DNA of 64,000 bases from Lachnospiraceae bacterium UBA7143. Lineage in GTDB: Bacteria > Bacillota > Clostridia > Lachnospirales > Lachnospiraceae. The stretch lies in the NCBI GenBank assembly GCA_002491905.1, contig DKWV01000025.1, forward strand, positions 1-64,000, read 5' to 3'. Made by a program: the position numbers and the translations under genes. Positions 42,201 through 50,891 of the stretch are shown here, in pieces (position 1 is the first letter of the stretch; the number at the start of each line of letters is the position of its first letter). The notes under the pieces were generated by a model, which was not told the origin of the DNA, ran no database searches, and was given only the letters and a program-made list of their open reading frames with translations.

Positions 42201-43756
42201 CGCAGTTGATCTATGACTTGAAAAATGCCAACACCAAGGCTCGGATTTCGGTAAAGCTGGTTTCCGAGGCAGGCGTGGGCACGGTGGCAGCGGGCGTGGC
42301 CAAGGCGGGTGCACAGGTAATTCTGGTTTCCGGCTACGACGGCGGCACGGGTGCGGCACCGAGAAATTCCATCCACAACGCGGGACTGCCCTGGGAGCTG
42401 GGTCTGGCGGAGACACACCAGACGCTGATCCAGAACGGGCTTAGAAATAAAGTCCGCATCGAGACGGACGGTAAACTGATGAGCGGCAGAGATGTGGCGA
42501 TCGCGGCAATTCTGGGCGCGGAGGAGTTTGGCTTTGCGACGGCGCCCTTAGTGACGATGGGCTGCCTGATGATGCGTGTCTGCAATCTGGACACCTGCCC
42601 TGTGGGCGTGGCGACCCAGAACCCGGAGCTTAGGAAGCGCTTTACGGGGAAGCCGGAGTATGTGGAGAACTTTATGCGGTTTATCGCGCAGGAACTGCGG
42701 GAGTATATGGCGAAGCTTGGCGTGCGCAAGGTGGATGAACTGGTGGGCAGGACGGAGCTTCTTAAAGTGAAGGAGAACCTGACGGACCGCCAGCGCAAAG
42801 TAGACCTTAACTTGATTTTGAGCAACCCTTACGAGGGGAGCAAGGAGAAATGCATCTTTGATCCGAAGCAGGTATACGATTTCCATCTGGAGCGGACGCT
42901 TGACGAAAAGGTGCTCTTAAAGCAGCTTTCCAAGGCGCTTGAAAGCGGGCAGAAGAGAAGTCTGGAAGTGGATGTGTCGAACACCGACCGTACCTTCGGC
43001 ACCATCTTTGGCTCCGAGATTACGAGAAGATTCGGGGATACGCTGGAGGAGGATTCCTACCACATCTTGTGTAAGGGTTCCGGCGGGCAGAGTTTTGGCG
43101 CATTTATCCCGAAAGGACTGACGCTGGAGTTGGTAGGCGATTCCAACGATTACTTCGGCAAGGGGCTGTCCGGCGGCAAGCTGGTAGTCTATCCCCCGAA
43201 GGGTTCAACTTTTAGACAGGATGAAAATATCATTATCGGCAACGTGTCCCTCTACGGTGCAACTTCCGGCAAAGCCTTTATCAACGGTGTGGCGGGCGAG
43301 CGGTTCTGTGTCAGGAACTCCGGTGCCATTGCGGTGGTGGAGGGCGTGGGCGACCACGGCTGTGAGTATATGACGGGCGGACGTGTAGTCGTGATCGGCT
43401 CCGTCGGCAAGAACTTTGCGGCGGGCATGAGCGGCGGAATTGCCTACGTGCTGGATGAAAACAATGACCTGTACACGAAGACCAACAAGGAAATGGTTTC
43501 TTCCTATGAAATAACTTCCAAGTATGATGTCCTTGAGCTGAAAGAGATGATTAAGGAGCATGTGGCTTACACCAATTCCGTCAAGGGAAAGGAAATTCTT
43601 GATAATTTCGGGGAATATCTGCCGAAGTTCAAGAAGATTATCCCGCACGACTATGAGGTTATGTTAAAACTCATCGTGCAGATGGAAGAGAAGGGCCTGA
43701 GTGCGGAACAGGCGCAGATCGAGGCATTCTACAAGAAAGATAAGGAGGGGGCGTAA
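39203..43756 (+). CDS. gltB: Glutamate synthase, large subunit
   Basis: 1517 aa from ATG 39203 with AGGAG upstream; the open frame to the left runs through the leader hairpin and is not translated. A ~22-residue propeptide precedes the nucleophile Cys23 (HDNCGIGA), freed by autocleavage, of the class-II glutamine amidotransferase domain. Then the central domain, the FMN-binding TIM barrel (RFGVTSEYLNSAQEIQIKMA, GYDGGTGAAP), the 3Fe-4S motif CLMMRVCNLDTC (C-x5-C-x4-C) and the C-terminal GxGxG beta-helix. It makes two glutamates from glutamine and 2-oxoglutarate with GltD. Full length, no interruption. Confidence 0.97.
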   Translation: MFDVKRTIPNAPLYRAEFEHDNCGIGACVNIKGKKSRAIVENALKIVENLEHRAGKDAEGETGDGVGILTQMPHKFMVKVTKDLGFAIGGEREYGVGTFFFPQDELQRNQAKKMFEIIAQKEGLEFLGWRDVPTVPSVLGHKAVECMPCIMQAFIKKPANVEKGLDFDRKLYILRRTFEQSTDVTYVVSLSSRTIVYKGMFLVGQLRTFFADLQDKDYESAIAVVHSRFSTNTNPSWERAHPNRFIVHNGEINTIRGNADKMQAREENMESEHLQGQMHKILPAINASGSDSAMLDNTLEFLVMSGMPLPLAVMITIPEPWENNKTMSQKKKDFYQYYATMMEPWDGPASILFCDGDIIGAVLDRNGLRPSRYMITDDDTLILSSEVGVLDIDPSKIVMKERLHPGKMLLVDTVQGRVIDDDELKEKYASAQPYGEWLDSKLVTLKELKIPNQRVPEFTDEERQRMQKAFGYTYEDLKTSILPMAKNGAEAIAAMGVDTPIPVLSKAHHPLFHYFKQLFAQVTNPPIDAIREEVVTSTTVYLGRDGNLLEEMPENCNMLRVHNPILTSTDLLKIKTMKAEGFKVEVIPITYYKNTRLEKAIDRLFVEVDRAYREGANIIILSDRGVDENRVAIPSLLAVSALQQHLVSTKKRTSVDIILESAEPREVHHFATLLGFGASAINPYLAQESIRELIDNHMLDKDYYAAVDDYNSAILHGIVKIASKMGISTIQSYQGSKIFEAIGIDKEVINKYFTNTVCRVGGITLKDIEEEVDTLHSMAFDPLGLSNDLTLDSTGHHQMRSGADEHLYNPETIHLLQESTRRGDYELFKQYTKAVNNEESIKNLRGLMDFNYAKKPVPIEEVESVDTIVTRFKTGAMSYGSISKEAHETMAIAMNRLHGKSNSGEGGEDKERLTVGADGLNRCSAIKQVASGRFGVTSEYLNSAQEIQIKMAQGAKPGEGGHLPGGKVYPWIAKTRHSTPGVGLISPPPHHDIYSIEDLAQLIYDLKNANTKARISVKLVSEAGVGTVAAGVAKAGAQVILVSGYDGGTGAAPRNSIHNAGLPWELGLAETHQTLIQNGLRNKVRIETDGKLMSGRDVAIAAILGAEEFGFATAPLVTMGCLMMRVCNLDTCPVGVATQNPELRKRFTGKPEYVENFMRFIAQELREYMAKLGVRKVDELVGRTELLKVKENLTDRQRKVDLNLILSNPYEGSKEKCIFDPKQVYDFHLERTLDEKVLLKQLSKALESGQKRSLEVDVSNTDRTFGTIFGSEITRRFGDTLEEDSYHILCKGSGGQSFGAFIPKGLTLELVGDSNDYFGKGLSGGKLVVYPPKGSTFRQDENIIIGNVSLYGATSGKAFINGVAGERFCVRNSGAIAVVEGVGDHGCEYMTGGRVVVIGSVGKNFAAGMSGGIAYVLDENNDLYTKTNKEMVSSYEITSKYDVLELKEMIKEHVAYTNSVKGKEILDNFGEYLPKFKKIIPHDYEVMLKLIVQMEEKGLSAEQAQIEAFYKKDKEGA

Positions 43757-43758
43757 TC

Positions 43759-45252
43759 ATGGGAAAACCGACAGGATTTATGGAGTATGAGCGCAGGGTC
43801 TCCAAAGAGGTGAGTCCCAGACAGCGCATTAAGAATTTTAAAGAGTTTCATGAGCATCTGACCGTGGAGGAACAGCAGAAGCAGGGCGCCCGCTGCATGG
43901 ACTGCGGCGTGCCGTTCTGCCAGTCGGGCATGACTTTGTGCGGGATGACCTCCGGGTGTCCACTGCACAATCTGGTGCCGGAGTGGAATGATCTGGTGTA
44001 TACAGGAAACTGGGAGCAGGCGTACATGCGTCTGCATAAGACAAATAACTTCCCGGAGTTTACGTCGAGAGTCTGTCCGGCGCTCTGTGAGGCGGCCTGC
44101 ACCTGCGGCTTAAACGGCGACCCGGTCTCCACCAAGGAGAATGAGTATGCCATCATTGAGAATGCCTACGAGAAGGGATATGCGGCAGCGAAGCCGCCGA
44201 AGGTGCGCACGGGCAAGAAGGTGGCGGTGGTTGGCAGCGGGCCCTCCGGCCTTGCCGTGGCTGACCAGCTCAACAGGCGGGGCCATCTGGTGACGGTGTT
44301 TGAGCGTTCCGACCGCATTGGCGGCCTTCTGATGTACGGCATTCCGAATATGAAACTGGAAAAGCATATCATCGACCGCAAGATCAAGGTTATGGAGGAG
44401 GAGGGCGTGACCTTCGTGACAAACAGCAACGTGGGCAAAGATGTGAAGGCGGAGAAGCTGTTAAAGGAGTTTGACCGGGTGGTGCTCTGCTGTGGTTCCT
44501 CCAATCCCCGCGATATCAATGCGCCCGGCAGGGATGCGAAGGGAATTTACTTTGCGGTGGATTTTCTGACCGCCAACACAAAGAGTCTGTTAGATTCGGA
44601 TTTTGCGGATAAGAAATATGTGGACACGAAGGACAAAAATGTAGTCATCATCGGCGGCGGCGACACCGGGAATGACTGCGTGGGCACGGCGATCCGTCAC
44701 GGGGCGAAGTCCGTGACCCAGATTGAAATGATGCCGAAGGCGCCTGATACCAGAGCCGACAACAATCCATGGCCGGAATGGCCAAAGATCTGCAAGACCG
44801 ATTACGGCCAGCAGGAGGCGATCGAGATTTACGGGCATGATCCCCGCATCTATGAGTCCACAGTGAAGGAGTTTGTCAAAGATAAAAACGGGAACCTGAA
44901 GGCCGTAAAAATTGTTTCGCTGACATGGGAGAAGGACCCGGCGACAGGCCGCATGAACATGAAAGAAATCGAAGGATCCGAGAAGACGCTGGACGCTGAA
45001 ATTGTGCTGATCGCAGCGGGATTCCTGGGCAGTCAGAAGTATGTGACGGACGCTTTCAAGGTGGAGCTGGACGGCAGGACTAATGTGCAGACGGCGGCAG
45101 GCAAATTTGCGACCAGTACGGAACGCGTGTTTACGGCGGGTGATATGCACACAGGGCAGTCCCTGGTGGTGAAGGCCATCCGTCAGGGCAGGGAGTGCGC
45201 CAGAGAGGTGGACGAGAGCCTGATGGGGTATACGAATCTGTATGTGCAGTGA
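43759..45252 (+). CDS. gltD: Glutamate synthase, small subunit (NADPH)
   Basis: 497 aa. The N-terminal four-Cys cluster domain (RCMDCGVPFCQSG, then SGCPLHN and RVCPALCEAACTCG) holds two 4Fe-4S centres; then FAD-binding VAVVGSGPSGLAVADQL and NADPH-binding VVIIGGGDTGNDCVGT. It passes electrons from NADPH to GltB. It starts two bases after the gltB stop, with GGAGGGGG upstream, so the two are one operon. Confidence 0.96.
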   Translation: MGKPTGFMEYERRVSKEVSPRQRIKNFKEFHEHLTVEEQQKQGARCMDCGVPFCQSGMTLCGMTSGCPLHNLVPEWNDLVYTGNWEQAYMRLHKTNNFPEFTSRVCPALCEAACTCGLNGDPVSTKENEYAIIENAYEKGYAAAKPPKVRTGKKVAVVGSGPSGLAVADQLNRRGHLVTVFERSDRIGGLLMYGIPNMKLEKHIIDRKIKVMEEEGVTFVTNSNVGKDVKAEKLLKEFDRVVLCCGSSNPRDINAPGRDAKGIYFAVDFLTANTKSLLDSDFADKKYVDTKDKNVVIIGGGDTGNDCVGTAIRHGAKSVTQIEMMPKAPDTRADNNPWPEWPKICKTDYGQQEAIEIYGHDPRIYESTVKEFVKDKNGNLKAVKIVSLTWEKDPATGRMNMKEIEGSEKTLDAEIVLIAAGFLGSQKYVTDAFKVELDGRTNVQTAAGKFATSTERVFTAGDMHTGQSLVVKAIRQGRECAREVDESLMGYTNLYVQ

Positions 45253-45339
45253 GGCAGCGGCAGCGGCGTGCTGGAATATTTGTGGCTGCGTCTCAGGTTT
45301 TTGCGTAGTTTTTCTGTGAAAATAGGAGTGAAATATACG

Positions 45340-45378
45340 GAAAGGAATGTTATACTAGCTATGTATAACATTCCTTTC
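45340..45378. repeat. Perfect 16-bp inverted repeat after gltD
   Basis: GAAAGGAATGTTATAC (45340-45355), 7-base loop TAGCTAT, GTATAACATTCCTTTC (45363-45378). It may act as terminator of gltBD, but only TCTC and no T-run follows. It could also be an operator or a mobile-element hairpin. Confidence 0.75.
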
Positions 45379-45392
45379 TCTGCTTATGCGCG
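45379..45392. repeat. Solo end of the dispersed palindromic element
   Basis: TCTGCTTATGCGCG is identical over 14 bases to the complement of the left end of the element at 61.1 kb (61084-61097). It directly follows the 16-bp inverted repeat. No second end is seen in the gap, so it looks like a remnant. Confidence 0.6.
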
Positions 45393-45426
45393 TAAATGAC
45401 AATTTATAATTAAGGAAACAGGACGT

Positions 45427-46989
45427 ATGAAACTACCATTCAGACACAGGGAGAAAACGGAACAGAATAGTGCAATCACAGGGAGAAAACGGAGACTTTT
45501 GACAGTATCTGTGCTCATTCTGGCGCCGGTGATTATACTGCTGGCAGTTTATTTTGCGGGTCTTGGCCGTTACCAGAGCTGCTTTTTAAATGGTACGCTG
45601 ATTGATGAGGTGGATGTGTCGGGCATGACGATCCCGGAGTTGGAGGAGCAGATCGGGAAGTATTCGCTCCGGGTAATAGAGAGGCAGGCTGACGGCACGA
45701 CTTTGGAGGAAGAAATACTGGGAAGTGAGATCGGGATTTCCTATGTTTCCACGGAACCTCTGGAGGACGTTTTGCGGGGACAGAACCGTTATCTGTGGTT
45801 TTTGAAACATGATGCGGATTACAGGACGGATGCGCCGCCATTTTATGAGGAAACGGCATTGGAACAGAAAATTGACGCACTGAGAGGTTTTCAAAGGGAT
45901 TTTGTCAAGGCACCGACAGACGCATACATATCGGATTATGTTTCGGGGAGCGGTTTTGAACTGATAGCCGAAACCAAAGGCAACCGTCTCAACCGGGAGA
46001 AGACCATAGAGGCGATAAAGGCAGCGGTGAGCGGACTGGAGAAACAGGTGAATCTGGAGGAGGCAGGATGTTATGAGGAACCCCGAATTACTTCCGAAGA
46101 CGCGGGTCTGAAAGATACTTATGCAAAACTCCAGAATTATGTGAATACTGCCATTACTTATACGTTCGGGGAAGAGCGGGAGGTTTTGGATGCGGATACC
46201 GTGGCGGGCTGGATTGTGCGCAGAGGGAACCGGGCGGAGCTTGACCCGGAACTGGTCAAAGCGTATGTCAATTCCCTGCGGAAAAAATATGATACTGTTT
46301 TTCATAAGAGAAAGTTTATGACAAGTTACGGGGAGGAAGTGACGGTTGAACAGGGAGATTACGGCTGGTGGATGGACGTGGGCCAGGAGACGGAGGAACT
46401 GATGGGCCTTTTGGAGCGGGGCGAGGGCGGCGAGCGGATTCCCGTCTACAGACAGACGGCGGCCTCCTATAATTCGCCGGATTACGGGGATTCTTATGTG
46501 GAGATCAATCTGACGGCCCAGCATCTGTTTTTATACCAGAACGGGGAATGCGTTCTGGAGTCGGATTTTGTATCCGGCAATCCGGGCAGGGGGAACGCCA
46601 CGCCGCCGGGAATATACGGAATTACTTACAAGGAACGGAACGCCACGTTAAACGGGGAAACTTACAGTACGCCGGTTTCTTTCTGGATGCCTTTTAACAA
46701 TAATGTGGGGATGCACGACGCTACGTGGAGAAGTGAGTTCGGCAGGAACATTTATATGACAAACGGTTCCCACGGTTGTGTCAATCTGCCTTATGCCGCC
46801 GCGCAGGAAATTTACGGTTATGTGGAGAAGAATACTCCTGTTATCTGCTATTATCTGCCGGGAACGGAGCCGGAGCCGCTGCCGGAAGTGCCGGTTGAGC
46901 CGGAACCGGGGCTTCCACAGCCGGAGGGGATTTCGGGAGGCCCGGAAGCTGGGCAGTCTGTGATACCTGCGCCGGAGACAGTGCAGTAG
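45427..46989 (+). CDS. Membrane-anchored L,D-transpeptidase (YkuD) with peptidoglycan-binding-like domain
   Basis: 520 aa. Cytosolic basic N-terminus, one membrane anchor (~24-44), an extracellular region with the PG_binding_4-type repeat (NREKTIEAIKAAVSGLEKQ near 190), and a YkuD catalytic domain (~355-475) with HDATWRSEFGRNIYMTNGSHG then Cys451 in SHGCVNLP. It forms 3-3 crosslinks in peptidoglycan or attaches proteins, giving beta-lactam-insensitive crosslinking. The C-terminus is a Pro/Glu-rich tail (~480-520). Ribosome binding site GGAAACAGG is moderate. Confidence 0.88.
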   Translation: MKLPFRHREKTEQNSAITGRKRRLLTVSVLILAPVIILLAVYFAGLGRYQSCFLNGTLIDEVDVSGMTIPELEEQIGKYSLRVIERQADGTTLEEEILGSEIGISYVSTEPLEDVLRGQNRYLWFLKHDADYRTDAPPFYEETALEQKIDALRGFQRDFVKAPTDAYISDYVSGSGFELIAETKGNRLNREKTIEAIKAAVSGLEKQVNLEEAGCYEEPRITSEDAGLKDTYAKLQNYVNTAITYTFGEEREVLDADTVAGWIVRRGNRAELDPELVKAYVNSLRKKYDTVFHKRKFMTSYGEEVTVEQGDYGWWMDVGQETEELMGLLERGEGGERIPVYRQTAASYNSPDYGDSYVEINLTAQHLFLYQNGECVLESDFVSGNPGRGNATPPGIYGITYKERNATLNGETYSTPVSFWMPFNNNVGMHDATWRSEFGRNIYMTNGSHGCVNLPYAAAQEIYGYVEKNTPVICYYLPGTEPEPLPEVPVEPEPGLPQPEGISGGPEAGQSVIPAPETVQ

Positions 46990-47043
46990 AAAATAAACAG
47001 GGCGCTTAAGATAAAGCATAAAAAAGTTAGTGGAGTATTTTAT

Positions 47044-47862
47044 ATGACCAGATATAAATTAGTCGCCCTCGATATGGACGGCACGTTATTGAGATCAGAC
47101 AAATCCCTTGACCCGGAGACGGTTCGGGATATCGGGGAAGCGTCTGAACAGGGGATAGAAGTGGTGTACGGTACCGGGCGCGCGATGATAGAGCTGCTCT
47201 CCTATGTGAAACAACTTCCCTGTATACGCTACGCTGTATGCTTAAGCGGCGCATTGGTGTATGATTTCAGGAAGCAGAGAAGCATCTTCTGCCGGGAACT
47301 TCCCGGGGTGTGCATCCGTGAGATTGTGCGGGTGGCCGAAGAGTATGGCGCTATGGTGCATTTCCTGACGGAGAAGGAATCCATTGTGAGGATTGACCAG
47401 GTAAGTCATATGTCGGATTTCCATATGGGGATCTACCAGCCGATGTTCTTGCAGCTGACCAGAAAGGTGGAAGATATGGCGGAGGAAGCAGAGCGGCACG
47501 ATTCAATTCCCAAGGTGAATGTGTATTTTCGGTCTGCGAAGGACAGGAAAGAAGCCTTTGAGACATTGAAACAGTTGCCATTATCTTTTGCCTTTGCGGA
47601 GGGGGCTTCCCTTGAGATGAATGCGGAAGGAGTGACGAAAGCCAGCGGCTTGTGCGAGTTGACTGAATATCTGGGAATACCGATGACGGAGACAGCCGGG
47701 ATTGGAGATGCGGATAATGACCGCGCCATGCTTGAGGCAGTGGGACTGTCGGTGGCGATGGGAAATGCGGCGGAGGATATCAAAGCGCTGTGCGACGCGG
47801 TCACGGCGGACAATGACCACAATGGAGTGGGTGAGGCGATCCGCAGGTACTGCCTTGGGTAA
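47044..47862 (+). CDS. HAD-IIB (Cof-type) sugar phosphatase
   Basis: 272 aa. Motif I LVALDMDGTLL (Asp10, Asp12), motif II at CLSGALVYD, lysine motif VTKASGL and motif IV IGDADNDRAML, followed by VAMGNAAEDIKALCD, a Cof-family end. These enzymes dephosphorylate sugar phosphates or flavin and pyridoxal precursors in the cytosol. It lies before a GH31 glycosidase, but no specific link can be shown. Confidence 0.88.
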   Translation: MTRYKLVALDMDGTLLRSDKSLDPETVRDIGEASEQGIEVVYGTGRAMIELLSYVKQLPCIRYAVCLSGALVYDFRKQRSIFCRELPGVCIREIVRVAEEYGAMVHFLTEKESIVRIDQVSHMSDFHMGIYQPMFLQLTRKVEDMAEEAERHDSIPKVNVYFRSAKDRKEAFETLKQLPLSFAFAEGASLEMNAEGVTKASGLCELTEYLGIPMTETAGIGDADNDRAMLEAVGLSVAMGNAAEDIKALCDAVTADNDHNGVGEAIRRYCLG

Positions 47863-47933
47863 CGGAAAATTGTTTTGGTTAGTTGCAAAATGACTACCAC
47901 AGTCAATCTTATAGAGTGCAAGGAGGGTAAGGG

Positions 47934-50291
47934 ATGAAATTCACGGAAGGGTATTGGCTGCGAAGTGAAAATATGGCGCCGTCCTACGCGTCTCAAGGTT
48001 TTTACGCGGAAAAGACGGAAAAGGGTATGCGCATCGTGGCGCCGGAGAGAAAAATTTTAAGCAGGGGGGACGCCCAGAACATCACCACGATCACCATTGA
48101 TTTCATCGCTTTTGCCGAGAACAACATTCTGGTGAAAGCGAGGCACTACGAAGCGTATGAGGACAGGGAAGCGAGAATTGACCTAAATGGTCAAGATGTG
48201 CCCTTTGATGTGCAGATTACGGAGAATGAAGCGGTAATGACGAGCGGGGATGTGACTGTACGGGTTAATAGACGGGAGGGCACTTACCGCTTTGAGGCGG
48301 CGGGAAAGGTGATCACGGAGTGCGGGTTCCGAAATCTGGGTTATATCCGCTGGGGGAAGCAGCCGAGTACCATGTTCCCGAAGGAGAACTACCTCTCTGA
48401 GCGCTATGAGCCGTACATGGTCACTGAGCTTTCCCTGAAAGCAGGCGAGCGGGTCTACGGCCTGGGTGAGCAGTTTACGGCTTTTGTCAAAAACGGACAG
48501 GTGGTGGAGATGTGGAACGAGGACGGCGGCACTTCCTCGCAGGTTTCTTACAAGAGCGTTCCTTTCTATATGACAAGTGAAGGCTATGGCATTTTTGTGG
48601 ATCATTCCACGCCGGTTTCTTTTGAAGTGGCCAGCGAGAAGGTGGAGTATGTGGGATTCTCCGTGCCGGGAGAGGAGCTCCGCTACCACTTTATTTACGG
48701 GCCGACGCCGAAGGAGGTGCTGGTCAGATACACGGACATGACGGGAAAACCGGCGCTGCCGCCCGCCTGGAGCTTCGGACTCTGGCTGACCACCTCCTTT
48801 ACCACCAAATATGACGAGGAGACGACAAGTTCCTTCATAGACGGGATGGCTGAAAGGGACATCCCCCTGCGGGTGTTCCACTTCGACAGTTATTGGATGA
48901 AGGCGCTGCACTGGTGCGATTTCGAGTGGGATGACGAGACGTTTTCCGATGTAAAAAATATGTTGACGCGGTACAAGAAAGAGAAGGGCTTAAAGATCTG
49001 TGTCTGGCTGAATCCTTATATTGCGCAGGGGACGCCGTTTTTCCGGGAAGGTGTGGAAAAGGGGTACTTCCTGATGCGGGCGGACGGCAAGGGCGTGAAG
49101 CAGATTGACTTTTGGAATCCGGGCATTGCGATTGTGGATTTTACCAATCCCGATGCAAAGGACTGGTATGTGGGCAAGCTGAAAACTCTTCTCGATATGG
49201 GGGTGGACTGCTTTAAGACCGATTTCGGGGAGCGGATTCCCATCGATGTGACGTATCACGACGGATCCGACCCCGTGAGTATGCACAATTATTATACCTA
49301 TCTCTACAACAAAGCGGTCTTTGAGATGCTGAAGGAAGTGAAAGGGGAGGAAGAGGCGGTGCTCTTTGCCAGAAGCGCCACCGCTGGCTGTCAGCAGTTC
49401 CCGGTGCATTGGGGCGGCGACTGTTCTGCATCCTATCCTTCTATGGCGGAGACGCTGCGGGGCGGCTTAAGTTTTGCCATGAGCGGCTTTTCCTTCTGGA
49501 GCCACGATATCTCCGGTTTTGAGAAGACGGCTTCGCCGGATATCTACAAGAGATGGGTGCAGTTTGGCATCTTTTCCTCCCACAGCAGACTGCACGGTTC
49601 CCAGAGCTACCGCGTGCCGTGGCTGTTTGACGAGGAGGCGTGCGACGTGGTCAGATACTTTATCAACCTTAAGTGCCGTCTGATGCCTTATCTTTACAGA
49701 CAGGCGGTGACGTCCCATGAGACCGGCATTCCCATGATGCGCCCGATGGTGCTGGAATTTCCCAAGGAGCCGGGCATGAAGGATCTGGACATGCAGTATA
49801 TGCTGGGGGATTCTCTTCTGGTGGCGCCGGTCTTCAGGGAGGACGGCGTGGGAGAGTATTATCTGCCGGAGGGCCGGTGGACGCATCTTCTGAGCGGGGA
49901 AGAGAGGGAAGGCGGCCGCTGGTACCGGGAGACTTACGATTACTTTTCCCTGCCTGTCTTTGTGCGGGACAATACCCTGCTTGCCGTGGGCAGCAACGAA
50001 AAACTTCCCGACTATGATTACACGGAAGGGCTGGAACTGCACTTGTACTGCCTTGCAGACGGCGGCGAGGCGGTCTGCGAGATTACTGACTTATCGGGTC
50101 AAATTGTGATGAAGGCGAAGGCGGAGCGTCAGGGCGATACGGTTTCCTTTGAGACGGACAGCCCGGAGAAAGAGCCGACCCTTGTGATTCACGGTATGGA
50201 AGAAGTTTCCAAAGTGGAAGGCGGTGTGAAGGTTGTGAGGAAACTGCGCGGGGAGCGGATGGCAGACGAAAAGAATTATGTAAACCTATAG
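47934..50291 (+). CDS. yicI: Alpha-xylosidase, GH31 (YicI-like)
   Basis: 785 aa, the normal length of YicI. Catalytic nucleophile Asp430 in CFKTDFGERIP and acid/base Asp496 in WGGDCSASYPSMAE; the spacing of 66 equals that of the E. coli enzyme. Other marks: LPPAWSFGLWLTTSF, FHFDSYWM and GFSFWSHDISGF. It removes alpha-xylose from xyloglucan-type oligosaccharides such as isoprimeverose; some members act on alpha-glucosides. No signal peptide, so it is cytosolic. Strong ribosome binding site AAGGAGGG. No linked transporter is present. Confidence 0.93.
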   Translation: MKFTEGYWLRSENMAPSYASQGFYAEKTEKGMRIVAPERKILSRGDAQNITTITIDFIAFAENNILVKARHYEAYEDREARIDLNGQDVPFDVQITENEAVMTSGDVTVRVNRREGTYRFEAAGKVITECGFRNLGYIRWGKQPSTMFPKENYLSERYEPYMVTELSLKAGERVYGLGEQFTAFVKNGQVVEMWNEDGGTSSQVSYKSVPFYMTSEGYGIFVDHSTPVSFEVASEKVEYVGFSVPGEELRYHFIYGPTPKEVLVRYTDMTGKPALPPAWSFGLWLTTSFTTKYDEETTSSFIDGMAERDIPLRVFHFDSYWMKALHWCDFEWDDETFSDVKNMLTRYKKEKGLKICVWLNPYIAQGTPFFREGVEKGYFLMRADGKGVKQIDFWNPGIAIVDFTNPDAKDWYVGKLKTLLDMGVDCFKTDFGERIPIDVTYHDGSDPVSMHNYYTYLYNKAVFEMLKEVKGEEEAVLFARSATAGCQQFPVHWGGDCSASYPSMAETLRGGLSFAMSGFSFWSHDISGFEKTASPDIYKRWVQFGIFSSHSRLHGSQSYRVPWLFDEEACDVVRYFINLKCRLMPYLYRQAVTSHETGIPMMRPMVLEFPKEPGMKDLDMQYMLGDSLLVAPVFREDGVGEYYLPEGRWTHLLSGEEREGGRWYRETYDYFSLPVFVRDNTLLAVGSNEKLPDYDYTEGLELHLYCLADGGEAVCEITDLSGQIVMKAKAERQGDTVSFETDSPEKEPTLVIHGMEEVSKVEGGVKVVRKLRGERMADEKNYVNL

Positions 50292-50359
50292 AACGCCTCA
50301 GGTTGCAGGAAATAGGGGAAACTGATGGTTTCAAAAAAAAACCGAAAAGAGGAGATCTT

Positions 50360-50743
50360 ATGAATAACAAGGATTTGTCACAATACTTTAGGAGTGTGAT
50401 TGATCAGGACAGATGCGCGGTGGTGATCTGCAATCTGGATCATGAGATTATTTACATGAATCCGGCGGCGGCTGCGCGGTATGCAAACCGCGGCGGAGCA
50501 GCCCTTGTAGGTCAAAGCCTTTTGGACTGTCATAACGCACAGTCAGTGGCGATGATCGAAAAAGTGGCGGCATGGTTTGCCGAAAGCAGGGAGCACAATA
50601 TCATTTATACTTATCACAATGAGAAGGAAAATAAGGATGTTTACATGGTTGCCCTGCGGGATGCGGACGGGACGCTGATCGGGTATTATGAGAAGCATGA
50701 GTACAGGGATCTGGAGACAGGTGCGCTGTATGACTTTGGATGA
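50360..50743 (+). CDS. Single PAS-domain protein
   Basis: 127 aa from ATG 50360 with GAGGAG upstream; a longer frame starting 57 bases earlier has no site. One PAS domain: CAVVICNLDHEIIYMNPAAAARY, then the typical HNIIYTYHNEKENKDVYMVALRD and GTLIGYYEKHEY strands. No output domain, so it could sense or bind a ligand and act with an unlinked partner, or be a cofactor-binding stress protein. Confidence 0.78.
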   Translation: MNNKDLSQYFRSVIDQDRCAVVICNLDHEIIYMNPAAAARYANRGGAALVGQSLLDCHNAQSVAMIEKVAAWFAESREHNIIYTYHNEKENKDVYMVALRDADGTLIGYYEKHEYRDLETGALYDFG

Positions 50744-50785
50744 GAGGAAGGATTGTAGAGAAGCAGGGAATTGTGCGGGGGAGCC

Positions 50786-50814
50786 TTGACAGATAGGGGC
50801 ATGTGCGCTAGTAT
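50786..50814 (+). promoter_or_regulatory. Promoter of the methionine ABC operon
   Basis: TTGACA (50786-50791), 17-base spacer, TAGTAT (50809-50814). Predicted start ~50821. No SAM riboswitch or T-box is visible in the ~70-base leader, so control is probably protein-based or constitutive. Confidence 0.7.
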
Positions 50815-50891
50815 GATTCTGTCAAAATTCATAGCATTATGGTAGACTACAAGAAGAAATCGAAGCAGCACGGAAAAGAGCGGAAAGACGG

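Noticed and set aside
50744..50891. SAM riboswitch or T-box before metN
   Set aside because: Searched by eye for the SAM-I and T-box core words; none found, and the leader is only about 70 bases.
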